NCBI GenBank assembly: GCA_019187225.1
Contig: JABAQQ010000023.1
Span: forward strand, 186,001-250,000
Reading direction: 5' to 3'
Length of the DNA: 64,000 nucleotides
Source of the DNA: Saprospiraceae bacterium
Lineage (GTDB): Bacteria > Bacteroidota > Bacteroidia > Chitinophagales > Saprospiraceae
The notes under the pieces are model-generated. The model had not been told where the DNA came from, searched no databases, and saw nothing but the letters and a program-made list of their open reading frames with translations. Below are positions 17,605 through 25,740 of the stretch, one piece after another (the stretch's first letter is position 1; the number at the start of each line of letters is the position of its first letter). The position numbers and the translations under genes are program-made.

Positions 17605-17660
17605 GTTTATTTGGATATTTGGTGATCTCGCGTTTCAAATCACCAAATAACCAAATAAAC
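17605..17660. repeat. hairpin between coxF and coxG
   Basis: Bases 17605-17626 and 17639-17660 are inverted repeats matching at 21 of 22 positions, with a 12-base loop. It has no following T-run, so it looks like an mRNA stability or repeat-family hairpin rather than a terminator. coxG begins 60 bases later. Confidence 0.8.
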
Positions 17661-17720
17661 GAATCATCAACCCGCCTTATAATACACCTACATTCAAAGC
17701 ATTTCAAACTGCACCCTCCT

Positions 17721-18161
17721 ATGACACTCGAAGGCAACTACACCGTCAAAGCCCCCCGCCAAACCGTTTGGAACATGCTCATGGACCCGGAAGTGCTGGC
17801 CAAGGTCACGCCGGGCATTACCCGCCTGGAAAAAATAGATGAAGAGAATTACAAAGCCGTCGCGGAATTGAAAATAGGTCCGGTAGGCGGCGCTTTTTCC
17901 GGCAACCTGCGCATTGCCGACCGCAAAGAGCCGGAAAGTTTTGCGCTTATTGTCCGGCAAAGCAGCAAGATCGGCAATGCCGACGCGGTGATGAACATGC
18001 GCCTGGAGGATGCGGGAGCGGGTGAAACAGCGGTGCGTTTCGAAGGCGAGGTAAAACTGTCGGGGTTGCTGGCCACCATGGGCGGGCGGGTGATCACGCC
18101 CGTCGCCAAAATGCTGTCGCAACAATTTTTTGAAGCATTGGAAAAAGAGGTTGCAGGGTAA
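17721..18161 (+). CDS. coxG: CoxG, SRPBCC-fold CO dehydrogenase subunit
   Basis: The ATG at 17721 gives MTLEGNYTVKAPRQTVWNML, a 146-aa SRPBCC-fold protein with the CoxG signature: LMDPEVLAKVTPGITRLEK, GPVGGAFSGNLRI and the C-terminal GGRVITPVAKMLSQQFFEAL. CoxG links the cytosolic enzyme to the membrane and, as reported for mycobacteria, extracts menaquinone for the flavoprotein subunit. The Oligotropha protein is about 205 aa with a hydrophobic C-terminal tail; here the protein stops at the end of the fold, so it has no membrane anchor of its own. It is followed two bases later by moeA. Confidence 0.92.
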   Translation: MTLEGNYTVKAPRQTVWNMLMDPEVLAKVTPGITRLEKIDEENYKAVAELKIGPVGGAFSGNLRIADRKEPESFALIVRQSSKIGNADAVMNMRLEDAGAGETAVRFEGEVKLSGLLATMGGRVITPVAKMLSQQFFEALEKEVAG

Positions 18162-18163
18162 AA

Positions 18164-19387
18164 ATGTCACGAGGTTATACTATGGCCATACTCAGCGTCG
18201 CAGAAGCGGAAAAGATCATTTTACAGCATGCTTTTTCCCCCGCCGGGGAAGAAGTGGAGTTGGCGCACACCCTGGGCCGCATCCTGCAGGAGGAACTGAC
18301 CGCCGACCGCGATTTCCCGCCTTTCGACCGCGTGACGATGGACGGTATTGCGATCCGCCATGCGCAGTTTGCGGAAGGCTGCCGGCAATTTCCCATCTGC
18401 GGCGTCCAGGCTGCCGGAAAACCCCGGCTGACACTGACCGATCCCGCCGGATGTATGGAAGTCATGACGGGAGCCATGTTGCCCGAAGGCGCCGACACGG
18501 TCATCCGGTATGAAGATGTGCGCATCGAAAACGGATCGGCGGCCGTGTTGTGTTCGGGGGTTAATTTTCGTCAAAACCTTCACTTCCAGGGAATTGACCG
18601 GCGAACCGGCGATATCATTGTGCAAAGGGGGCAGAAAATAGGCCCCGCCGAGATCGCCACGGCAGCTACCGTCGGCAAAACCCGCCTCCGGGTGGCGCGC
18701 CTGCCGCGAACGGCCATCGTTTCCACCGGCGACGAGCTGGTGCCGGTCGGGCAAACACCTTTGCCGCACCAGATCCGTGGCTCGAATGTTTTTGCCATCC
18801 GGGCATTGCTGGCCGAACAATTCCAGGCAGACAGCCAAATCTTTCACTACCCCGACGATCCGAAAGCCATTGCCAAGGGATTGGAACAGATTTTTGGAGA
18901 CTTCGATCTGGTAATTTTGAGCGGCGCTGTGTCGGAAGGAAAGTTCGATTTTTTGCCGCAGGTGCTGGCGTCGCTCGGCGTGGAAAAACTTTTTCACAAG
19001 GTGTCGCAGCGACCCGGAAAGCCGTTCTGGTTCGGCCAACTGCCCGGTCGCGCGGTTGTTTTTGCCTTGCCGGGCAATCCCGTTTCGGCTTTTATGTGCG
19101 TCTGCCGTTACCTGCTTCCGTTCCTGCGCCGGAGTTTGGGCCAAACCCCGCGACCACCCGAAATAGCCTCCCTCGCCGAACAGGTGGTATTCAAACCGGC
19201 GCTCACGTATTTTCTTCCCGTCCGACTGGAGTGCACGGCCGGCGGAATGCTACAGGCACAGCCCTTGCCGGGTCATGGCTCCGGCGACCTCGCCAACCTC
19301 AACGATGCGGACGGATTTTTGGAATTGCCGCTGGAGCGGGATGTATTTCTGGCCCGGGAAGTGTTCCCGTTTTACCGCTATCGTTAG
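18164..19387 (+). CDS. moeA: molybdopterin molybdenumtransferase MoeA
   Basis: The 407-aa protein has the MoeA domains in order, with motifs DRVTMDGIAIRH (about 46-57), GAMLPEGADTVIRYED (about 102-117), STGDELVPVG (about 186-195), IRGSNVFAIRALL and LSGAVSEGKFDFLPQVL; the usual SGGVS is SGAVS here. ALPGNPVSAFMC marks the molybdate-binding region. MoeA inserts molybdate into adenylylated molybdopterin. An in-frame ATG at 18182 is an alternative start. It is the last gene of the coxE-F-G-moeA run and should support both molybdenum enzymes nearby. Confidence 0.94.
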   Translation: MSRGYTMAILSVAEAEKIILQHAFSPAGEEVELAHTLGRILQEELTADRDFPPFDRVTMDGIAIRHAQFAEGCRQFPICGVQAAGKPRLTLTDPAGCMEVMTGAMLPEGADTVIRYEDVRIENGSAAVLCSGVNFRQNLHFQGIDRRTGDIIVQRGQKIGPAEIATAATVGKTRLRVARLPRTAIVSTGDELVPVGQTPLPHQIRGSNVFAIRALLAEQFQADSQIFHYPDDPKAIAKGLEQIFGDFDLVILSGAVSEGKFDFLPQVLASLGVEKLFHKVSQRPGKPFWFGQLPGRAVVFALPGNPVSAFMCVCRYLLPFLRRSLGQTPRPPEIASLAEQVVFKPALTYFLPVRLECTAGGMLQAQPLPGHGSGDLANLNDADGFLELPLERDVFLAREVFPFYRYR

Positions 19388-19394
19388 ACAACAT

Positions 19395-20417
19395 TTATAA
19401 ATATTGATTCTTCACTGCAATGATCTGCGCCATGATGCTCAAGGCGATCTCTTTTGCCGTGCGCGATTTGATCGGCAATCCGACCGGCGCGTGGATGCGT
19501 TTGAATTCTTCCTCCGAATAACCGGCTTCCAGCAGGCGTTCGCGACGGCGTTCGTTGGATGCCTTGCTCGACAAAGCGCCGATATAGGCCGCGCGCGACC
19601 GCAGGAGGAGGTGCAAGGCCTGGTCGTCAATTTTCGGGTCGTGGGCCATGACCACTGCGAATGTGTATTCGTCGAGCGGATAATCCGGCAATATTTCGGC
19701 GGGGTAATCCTCGACCAGGCGGTCGGGCGGCGTGGGGAAGTGGGTATTCTGCGCAAAGGCGCCGCGCGGGTCAATCACAATGGTCTCGAAATCGAAATAA
19801 GCGGCGAGGTGCGCCAGTTCGGCGGAGGCGTGCGCCGCACCGATGATAAACAACTGGAGTTTGCGCGGAAAAACCCGCAAAAACCAGCGCTCATCGCCCA
19901 ATTCCAACACCTGGCTTTTGCGCTCGCGCCAGGCGCGCATGGCGTGTTCCTGCAAATCCGACGGCGCGGATGAGCCGGCAGCCGGGTCGTCGGTCAGGAT
20001 GAGGTGATGCGCCGCCGGGCCGCCGGAAATGCGCGTCGCCCAGACGCAACTTTTGTTTTGGGCCAGACAGTGGCGCAGGGTTTGCCAGAAAGCCGGATTG
20101 TCGCAACCGGGGAATTTTTCCAGGAACAATTCGATCGTGCCGCCGCAGGTGAGTCCCACCGACCACGCGTCGTCGTCGCTGACGCCGAATTTGAGCATCC
20201 GGCCTGCAGCCCCGGCAGTCGTCTCCTGCGATTCGCGCAACACCACGCCTTCCACACAGCCGCCCGATACCGAGCCGAGCATTTCCAGTTCGGAGCCGAC
20301 GAACATGGTCGTACCGACAGGGCGGGGCGCGCTGCCCCAGGTGTTGATGACGGTAGCGACACTGAAAGGCTTGCCTTCGGCGAGCCAGCGATCTATTTCT
20401 TGCAGGTATTCACGCAT
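19395..20417 (-). CDS. XdhC-family molybdenum hydroxylase maturation protein
   Basis: This 340-aa protein has the XdhC N-terminal domain (about 8-75; GKPFSVATVINTWGSAPRPVG, GSVSGGCVEGVVLRE) and the XdhC Rossmann domain (about 175-325; LFIIGAAHASAELAHLAAYF, YIGALSSKASNERRRERL, HAPVGLPIKSRTAKEIALSI). XdhC proteins bind the cofactor and assist its sulfuration before insertion. It lies 20 bp downstream of moaE on the same strand and converges on moeA. With CoxF devoted to the cox enzyme, this one may serve the IorAB-type enzyme or both; a CoxI role is possible. Confidence 0.92.
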   Translation of the reverse strand: MREYLQEIDRWLAEGKPFSVATVINTWGSAPRPVGTTMFVGSELEMLGSVSGGCVEGVVLRESQETTAGAAGRMLKFGVSDDDAWSVGLTCGGTIELFLEKFPGCDNPAFWQTLRHCLAQNKSCVWATRISGGPAAHHLILTDDPAAGSSAPSDLQEHAMRAWRERKSQVLELGDERWFLRVFPRKLQLFIIGAAHASAELAHLAAYFDFETIVIDPRGAFAQNTHFPTPPDRLVEDYPAEILPDYPLDEYTFAVVMAHDPKIDDQALHLLLRSRAAYIGALSSKASNERRRERLLEAGYSEEEFKRIHAPVGLPIKSRTAKEIALSIMAQIIAVKNQYL

Positions 20418-20437
20418 TGTTTTCTAATTTCTAATTT

Positions 20438-20899
20438 CTAAGGATGCACCGCCACCCACACCTCCCCATCTTCATAAATTTCCTTTTTCCAGATGGGTAC
20501 GGTTTGTTTGAGGGTATCAATGCAATACTGGCAGGCTTCAAATGCAGCGGCGCGATGCGCGGCGCTGACGGCGATCACGACCGGAACGTCGCCGATATCC
20601 AGAACGCCGGTGCGATGGTGGATGGCGATTTTCCGGACGGAAAAACGCGACCGCGCCGCTTCGGCGATCTTTTGCATCTCCGAAACCGCCATGGGAGCGT
20701 AGGCTTCAAATTCGAGGCGGACGACAGGTTTTCCTTTGGTTCGATCCCGGACTGTGCCGATGAACACCACCGTGCCGCCTGCATCGGGAGCATGCACGAA
20801 GGATTCGCAGGTCTGCACCGAAAGCGGCGTTTCTGAAAGGAGGATGCTGATGTCGTTCACGGTTGCGTCGGTTTGTCTGCTGCTGACGGGCGGTGTCAT
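20438..20899 (-). CDS. moaE: molybdopterin synthase catalytic subunit MoaE
   Basis: The ATG at 20899 gives MTPPVSSRQTDATVNDISIL and a 153-aa product of normal MoaE length. A much longer frame upstream to 21151 has no MoaE homology and crosses a likely promoter region. Motifs include GGTVVFIGTVRDRTKGK (about 44-60), LEFEAYAPMA, IAIHHRTGVLDIGDVPVVI and the active-site region LKQTVPIWKKEIYEDG near the C-terminus. MoaE transfers sulfur from MoaD to precursor Z. moaD, moaA and moaC are not in the window. It leads a two-gene unit with xdhC. Confidence 0.94.
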   Translation of the reverse strand: MTPPVSSRQTDATVNDISILLSETPLSVQTCESFVHAPDAGGTVVFIGTVRDRTKGKPVVRLEFEAYAPMAVSEMQKIAEAARSRFSVRKIAIHHRTGVLDIGDVPVVIAVSAAHRAAAFEACQYCIDTLKQTVPIWKKEIYEDGEVWVAVHP

Positions 20900-21164
20900 C
20901 CGGTCACCCGTAGCGGTTTGGTAAAGTCTGGAGACAAAAATAAGAAGGAGTTGGCAATGTGTTGGGGAAATGATCCGGGCACAGGCACAATTTTCCGTCG
21001 CAGCATGTGTTTTCAAACGCATGTTGTGTCCTACCCTTCGTAGTAACAATGGGTGAGTCATATATTGAAATACTATGTTTATTTTGCGCCGAAAACGGCG
21101 CCTGGCCCGACGCCGCGAACAATGTGCTACCCAACCTTTTACTTTTTGCATTCGTCTTGATGAT

Positions 21165-21755
21165 ATGGAAGACCAAATTCATTCGATCCCTATGCTTCCA
21201 CCGACGAGGCGTCTGAAAACGCCTGTACAATCTTTCGGCATTCCGCTCTTACTGATTTGCTGCGCAGGATGGAGCAGTTGTATCAAAGAGCCCGTTGATG
21301 CCTTCAGCGGCCTGGGCAAGCGCCCGGTATATGTTCCCGTCGCGGAGCTCGCCAACATTGCCAACCTGCCGCCCCAGCCCATCCTCCAAACGGGCGCCAT
21401 TTTTCTGAAAGACACTTTATTTTTTATGCTGGAACAGAAAAAAGGCATCCACGTTTTCAACGTAAAAGATTCGTCGCACGTCTCCAGCCTGACTTTTTTC
21501 AAGATACCCGCCGTCACCGATTTTACCATCGAGGGCAATCGACTGTACGCTGACAGTTGGAAAGACCTGGTGACGATCAATATCAGCGATCTTTACCACA
21601 TCGAGGTGCTCGACCGGCAAACCGGCGTATTCGAGCCCCTGTTGTATCCTCCCTTGTACGATGGCATCTTCGAATGCGTGGATCAATCCAAAGGCGCCGT
21701 GGTGGATTGGGAGGATGCGACGCTGGAAAATGTACATTGCAGAACCGTAAATTGA
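21165..21755 (+). CDS. predicted lipoprotein, first of two linked envelope proteins
   Basis: From the ATG at 21165 (or 21192, MLPPTRRLKT) the protein has a hydrophobic signal (about FGIPLLLICCAGWSSC) ending in a lipobox Cys followed by IKEP. The mature part, about 165 aa, has beta-rich LVIVD-like units: IHVFNVKDSSHVSSL, LVTINISDLYHIEVL. No catalytic motif is seen. It ends 29 bp before a second lipoprotein with clearer LVIVD repeats, so the two are probably one operon of surface proteins. The start choice and function are uncertain. Confidence 0.75.
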   Translation: MEDQIHSIPMLPPTRRLKTPVQSFGIPLLLICCAGWSSCIKEPVDAFSGLGKRPVYVPVAELANIANLPPQPILQTGAIFLKDTLFFMLEQKKGIHVFNVKDSSHVSSLTFFKIPAVTDFTIEGNRLYADSWKDLVTINISDLYHIEVLDRQTGVFEPLLYPPLYDGIFECVDQSKGAVVDWEDATLENVHCRTVN

Positions 21756-21784
21756 TATTTTATCACATCAAAACCTTCCCTTCC

Positions 21785-22549
21785 ATGAAACGGATCATTG
21801 TACTGCTTGCCTTTTTCGCGCTGTTTGCCGTAGCCTGCAGCAAAGATTCCGACAGCGCCGCTGCCGACGCCGGCAAATCGGGCTCTATCACCCGTTTTAC
21901 CGTGCACAATGGCTATATGTATGCCCTCAACCCGAACGAAGTGCTGACTTACAGCCTCCAGGATCCTGACCACCCGGTACTGGTGCACCGGCTTCCCACC
22001 GATTACGGACTGGAGACGATCATTATTTACGACAATACCATTTACCTGGGCTCCAGGACGGCGCTTTATATCCTGGACATCACCAATCCTGCCGCACCGG
22101 TTATCCTGTCCAAAGCCGACCGCGGGGATCTGTTTATCGGAGGTTGCGATCCCGTAGTGGTAAAAGACCGGTATGCCTATTCCACCATTAAGATCATCCA
22201 AAATATATGCGGGGATATTGCCGCGTTCAGCGCCCTGCTGGTGTATGACGTGAGCGATAAAAGCGCGCCGGTCGTCATCGGCGAATACCCCTTAGAAATC
22301 CCCAACGGCCTCGGTTACGAGGGCAATTATCTGTTCGTCTGCGACGAAGGCGCCGACCGGCTGGAAGTATTCGATATTTCGACACCCCAGTCGCTGCAGA
22401 CATTGCCCCAATACGCATTCAGCCTGACGGATCCGTACGACCTGATCGTGAACGGCAACAAAATGATCGTGTCCACGAAAACCGATTTCCAGATTTTCGA
22501 CATCAGCGCGTTGCCGGTCATCAAAAGAACAGGCATCATTGCAAAATAA
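21785..22549 (+). CDS. LVIVD-repeat lipoprotein
   Basis: The ATG at 21785 gives MKRIIVLLAFFALFAVACSK, a classic lipoprotein signal with lipobox AVAC. The 254-aa protein then repeats units such as LYILDITNPAAPVIL, LLVYDVSDKSAPVVIG, LEVFDISTPQSL and FQIFDIS, the LVIVD repeat expected to build a beta-propeller on the cell surface. Such proteins are common in Bacteroidota and have no known activity. The stop codon abuts the next ATG directly. Confidence 0.85.
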   Translation: MKRIIVLLAFFALFAVACSKDSDSAAADAGKSGSITRFTVHNGYMYALNPNEVLTYSLQDPDHPVLVHRLPTDYGLETIIIYDNTIYLGSRTALYILDITNPAAPVILSKADRGDLFIGGCDPVVVKDRYAYSTIKIIQNICGDIAAFSALLVYDVSDKSAPVVIGEYPLEIPNGLGYEGNYLFVCDEGADRLEVFDISTPQSLQTLPQYAFSLTDPYDLIVNGNKMIVSTKTDFQIFDISALPVIKRTGIIAK

Positions 22550-23230
22550 ATGAGATTTAATGTGGTCAATAGGGTCAATGTGATCATTTTTATTCTATCG
22601 TTGCTCCCTGTCGCCTTGCCGGCGCAAACGGCCAGGGATACGGCTACTTCCGGCATACCCTTGCTTGCGATCAAGATAAACGCCCTCCCCCTGGTCAATC
22701 CTTTCAAACAGGCCATCGCATTGAGCGCCGACCTTCGCCTGGCGCGCCGTTTCAGCGTCCATGCCGGAGCGGGGCGTTTCCTCGGCTCGACTACTTTTGT
22801 CCATAACGAGGGAGAATCCTACACAGGGCAGCGCTTGAGAGCGGGGATCAAATATTTCCCGGTCATTTCGGCTTCCAATGCATTTTATATCGGTATTGAA
22901 AGCAAATACCACGACATCAAACACCTCCGTTACAGGGATGTATTCCGACAGGGAGGGCAATACCTGGAAATATTGAAAACGGAAAGAAAAGTCGAGACCC
23001 GCGGACTGGCCCTCTGCACCGGCGGGCAGTTTTACGAAGGCAGAAACAGGCGCCTTGTGATAGAACCCTTCGCCGGCCTGGGCGTCGTATTTCACGAGGT
23101 TACCTTGCCGCTTCCGCCCGACGCCGAATTGATCGAAACAGAGGAATTTCTTTCGTTCGAATTTGAGCCGGGCAAGAGCAGGTTTTTAGATGTGTTGCTG
23201 GGGATACACGTGGGGGTGGGTTTGTGGTAG
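22550..23230 (+). CDS. small outer-membrane beta-barrel protein
   Basis: The 226-aa protein has a signal peptide (about 1-26, ending LPAQ), alternating-strand segments (ALSADLRLARRFSVHAGAG, RLRAGIKYFPVI, NAFYIGIESKYHD, GLGVVFHEVTL) and ends in Trp, the usual signature of an outer-membrane barrel. Its start is immediately next to the stop of the LVIVD lipoprotein, so it belongs to the same operon. No specific family can be named. Confidence 0.75.
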   Translation: MRFNVVNRVNVIIFILSLLPVALPAQTARDTATSGIPLLAIKINALPLVNPFKQAIALSADLRLARRFSVHAGAGRFLGSTTFVHNEGESYTGQRLRAGIKYFPVISASNAFYIGIESKYHDIKHLRYRDVFRQGGQYLEILKTERKVETRGLALCTGGQFYEGRNRRLVIEPFAGLGVVFHEVTLPLPPDAELIETEEFLSFEFEPGKSRFLDVLLGIHVGVGLW

Positions 23231-23397
23231 GGAGAAATCAGGCGTGCTCGGTATATTTATAATGCAAGAAGTTGTAGCAAACATAAATAAAACCCGCATT
23301 TTTTCGCCTTTTTCTCAAACTTCCCCCTTCTTTGCAAACTCAATCCGCACCCCTCGGCCTGCTTTTTGCCCCTGAACAGGCAAACTACCCGCACCAC

Positions 23398-25728
23398 ATG
23401 GACACGCTCGACAAAAAAAGCCTGCTCGAAAAACAAATCGAAGATGAATTCATCCTGCCTGCCCTGCAAATATCGGGCTGGCGCGATGCGCAGATCGTCC
23501 GCCAGGAATCCTATACCGCCGGGCGTATCATTATCCGCAGGGGCAGCGCAAACCTGTGGACCCGCGGCGAACGCAAACGCCCCGATTTCGTGCTTTACCA
23601 CGTCGCGCACCTGCCGCTGGCTGTTATCGAAGCGAAAGACAATAACCACAGCGTCGAACATGGTTTGGAGCAAGCCTTAGGATACGCCGCCGCCGACGCG
23701 GGCGGTCTCGACGTGCTTTTCGTCTATTCCACCAATGGCGACGGCTTCGTCGAACTCGACAAAAGCACCGGCGAGCAAAAATTCCTGGCACTCGACCAAT
23801 TCCCCGCACCCGCCGACCTGTGGCGACGTTTCCTTGCAGCCAAAGGACTGACACCCGAACACGGCCAACTACTCGAAACACCCTACTACGACGGCATTAC
23901 CCCTTACTATTTTCAGTACATCGCCGTCAATCGTGTATTTGAAGCCGTGCTGCGCGGTGAGCGCCGCATGATGTTGGTCATGGCGACCGGCACGGGCAAG
24001 ACCTTCATGGCATCTCAAATTATCTACCGCCTGCGCGAAGCGAAACAAGCCCGCCGCTTTCTCTTTTTGGTTGACCGCAACACATTGGCCGACCAAACCA
24101 TGCGCGACGACTTCAAAATTTTTTCGCGGGTAATGACAAAAATCACAAACCGCACCGTCGAAAAGGAATACCAGGTTTATTTGGCGTTGTACCAAGCCGT
24201 TACCGGAACGGAAGAACTGAGCAACATTTACAAGCAATTCGACCGCGATTTTTTCGATGTGGTCATCGTGGACGAATGTCACCGGGGCAGCGCCGACGAA
24301 GACGCGGCCTGGCGCGATGTCATCGAATATTTTGAACCCGCCGTGCAAATCGGCCTGACCGCCACGCCCAAAGAAACCCGCCAAACCTCGAACACCGAAT
24401 ATTTCAACAACGTACTTTACACTTACTCCCTTTTCCGGGGCATAGACGACGGCTTTCTCGCCCCGTTCAAAGTCATCGAAAAAATCGTGGACAAAGACCG
24501 GGCAGGGTATGTGCCGGAAGAGGGCAAAGCCGACAAACTCACCGGCGAACTCATTCCCGCCCGCATATACAACACGCTCGACTTCGACCGCAATTTAGTC
24601 ATCGAAGAGCGGACGCAATTAGTGGCAAAACACGTCAGCGACTTTCTGAAAAGCACCGACCGCAAACAAAAGACCATCATTTTTTGCCGCGACATTGACC
24701 ACGCGGAACGCATGAAAATCGCGCTCATCGCCGAAAACCTCGACCTGTACGAACAGAACCCCAAATACATCATGCAAATCACATCCGGCGAAAAAGGCGA
24801 CGCCGGACGCGCCGAACTCGAAAACTTCCAGAGCAAGGAACCCAAATACCCCATCATCGTCACCACCTCCAAACTGCTGACGACCGGCGTGAACGCGCCG
24901 ACGGTGAAAGTCATCGTGCTCGACGCTTTCATCCAGAGCCGCACCGAATTCAAACAGATCATCGGACGCGGCACCCGCATCGCGGAAAAATTCGGCAAGG
25001 TATTTTTTACCATTATGGATTTTCGCGGCTCGACCCAACAGTTTTACGACCCCGATTTCGACGGTAATCCCTTGCCCCTCGACGACTTCGACGAAGCCGA
25101 ACCCGCTGCAGCTGCCGAACGCGCCAAACCCGAACCGGAAGACGAAACCCGCCAACATAAATACGTTGTGGACGGGGTGCAGGTGGACGTAGTGATGGAA
25201 ACCGTGCGCTATTACGACGGCGCGGGGCGCATCATGCACGAAAACCTGACCGACTACACCCGCCGCAACATCCTGGAAAACTTCGCCAGCATCGAAGATT
25301 TTCTTACCCGCTGGAACGACGCCGACCGCAAAGAAGCCCTGCTCGACGAACTGCGCACACACGGCATCCTGACCGACGCGCTGAAAGACGAAACGGGCGA
25401 AAACTTCAAACAACTCGACGACTTCGACCTGATATGCCACTTAGCGTTCGGGGCAAAACCCCTTACCCGCGCCGAACGCGCCAACAACGTGCAGAAACGC
25501 GACATTTACGCCCGCTACGGCGGACAAGCCCGGCACGTGCTCGACGCCCTGCTCCAAAAATACGCCGACGAAGGCATCGCTTCCATCGAAGACACGCAAG
25601 ACCTCAAAGTGCGACCATTCACCGACATCGGCACACCCGTCGAAATCGTGAAAATGTTCGGCGGCAAAGACGCTTACTTTGCGATGCTGGCGGAATTGAA
25701 AAATGAACTTTACAAAATTTCAGCGTAA
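23398..25728 (+). CDS. hsdR: type I restriction endonuclease subunit R
   Basis: The ATG at 23398 gives MDTLDKKSLLEKQIEDEF, 776 aa; a TTG at 23332 would add 22 residues. An N-terminal PD-(D/E)XK nuclease (about 10-130) shows RKRPDFVLYH and LAVIEAKDNN. The SF2 helicase motor follows with Walker A MLVMATGTGKTFMASQ (about 195-210), the DECH box in VVIVDECHRGSADED (about 286-300), TATPKETRQ, motif V TTSKLLTTGVNAP and motif VI QIIGRGTRIAEKFG. The C-terminal region resembles the EcoEI R C-terminal domain. It translocates and cuts unmethylated DNA with HsdM and HsdS. Confidence 0.95.
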   Translation: MDTLDKKSLLEKQIEDEFILPALQISGWRDAQIVRQESYTAGRIIIRRGSANLWTRGERKRPDFVLYHVAHLPLAVIEAKDNNHSVEHGLEQALGYAAADAGGLDVLFVYSTNGDGFVELDKSTGEQKFLALDQFPAPADLWRRFLAAKGLTPEHGQLLETPYYDGITPYYFQYIAVNRVFEAVLRGERRMMLVMATGTGKTFMASQIIYRLREAKQARRFLFLVDRNTLADQTMRDDFKIFSRVMTKITNRTVEKEYQVYLALYQAVTGTEELSNIYKQFDRDFFDVVIVDECHRGSADEDAAWRDVIEYFEPAVQIGLTATPKETRQTSNTEYFNNVLYTYSLFRGIDDGFLAPFKVIEKIVDKDRAGYVPEEGKADKLTGELIPARIYNTLDFDRNLVIEERTQLVAKHVSDFLKSTDRKQKTIIFCRDIDHAERMKIALIAENLDLYEQNPKYIMQITSGEKGDAGRAELENFQSKEPKYPIIVTTSKLLTTGVNAPTVKVIVLDAFIQSRTEFKQIIGRGTRIAEKFGKVFFTIMDFRGSTQQFYDPDFDGNPLPLDDFDEAEPAAAAERAKPEPEDETRQHKYVVDGVQVDVVMETVRYYDGAGRIMHENLTDYTRRNILENFASIEDFLTRWNDADRKEALLDELRTHGILTDALKDETGENFKQLDDFDLICHLAFGAKPLTRAERANNVQKRDIYARYGGQARHVLDALLQKYADEGIASIEDTQDLKVRPFTDIGTPVEIVKMFGGKDAYFAMLAELKNELYKISA

Positions 25729-25740
25729 ACACTTTTGAGA

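Noticed and set aside
20900-21151. Extended N-terminus for MoaE
   Set aside because: The extra 84 residues have no MoaE similarity and would run through the divergent promoter region; the ATG at 20899 gives normal length.
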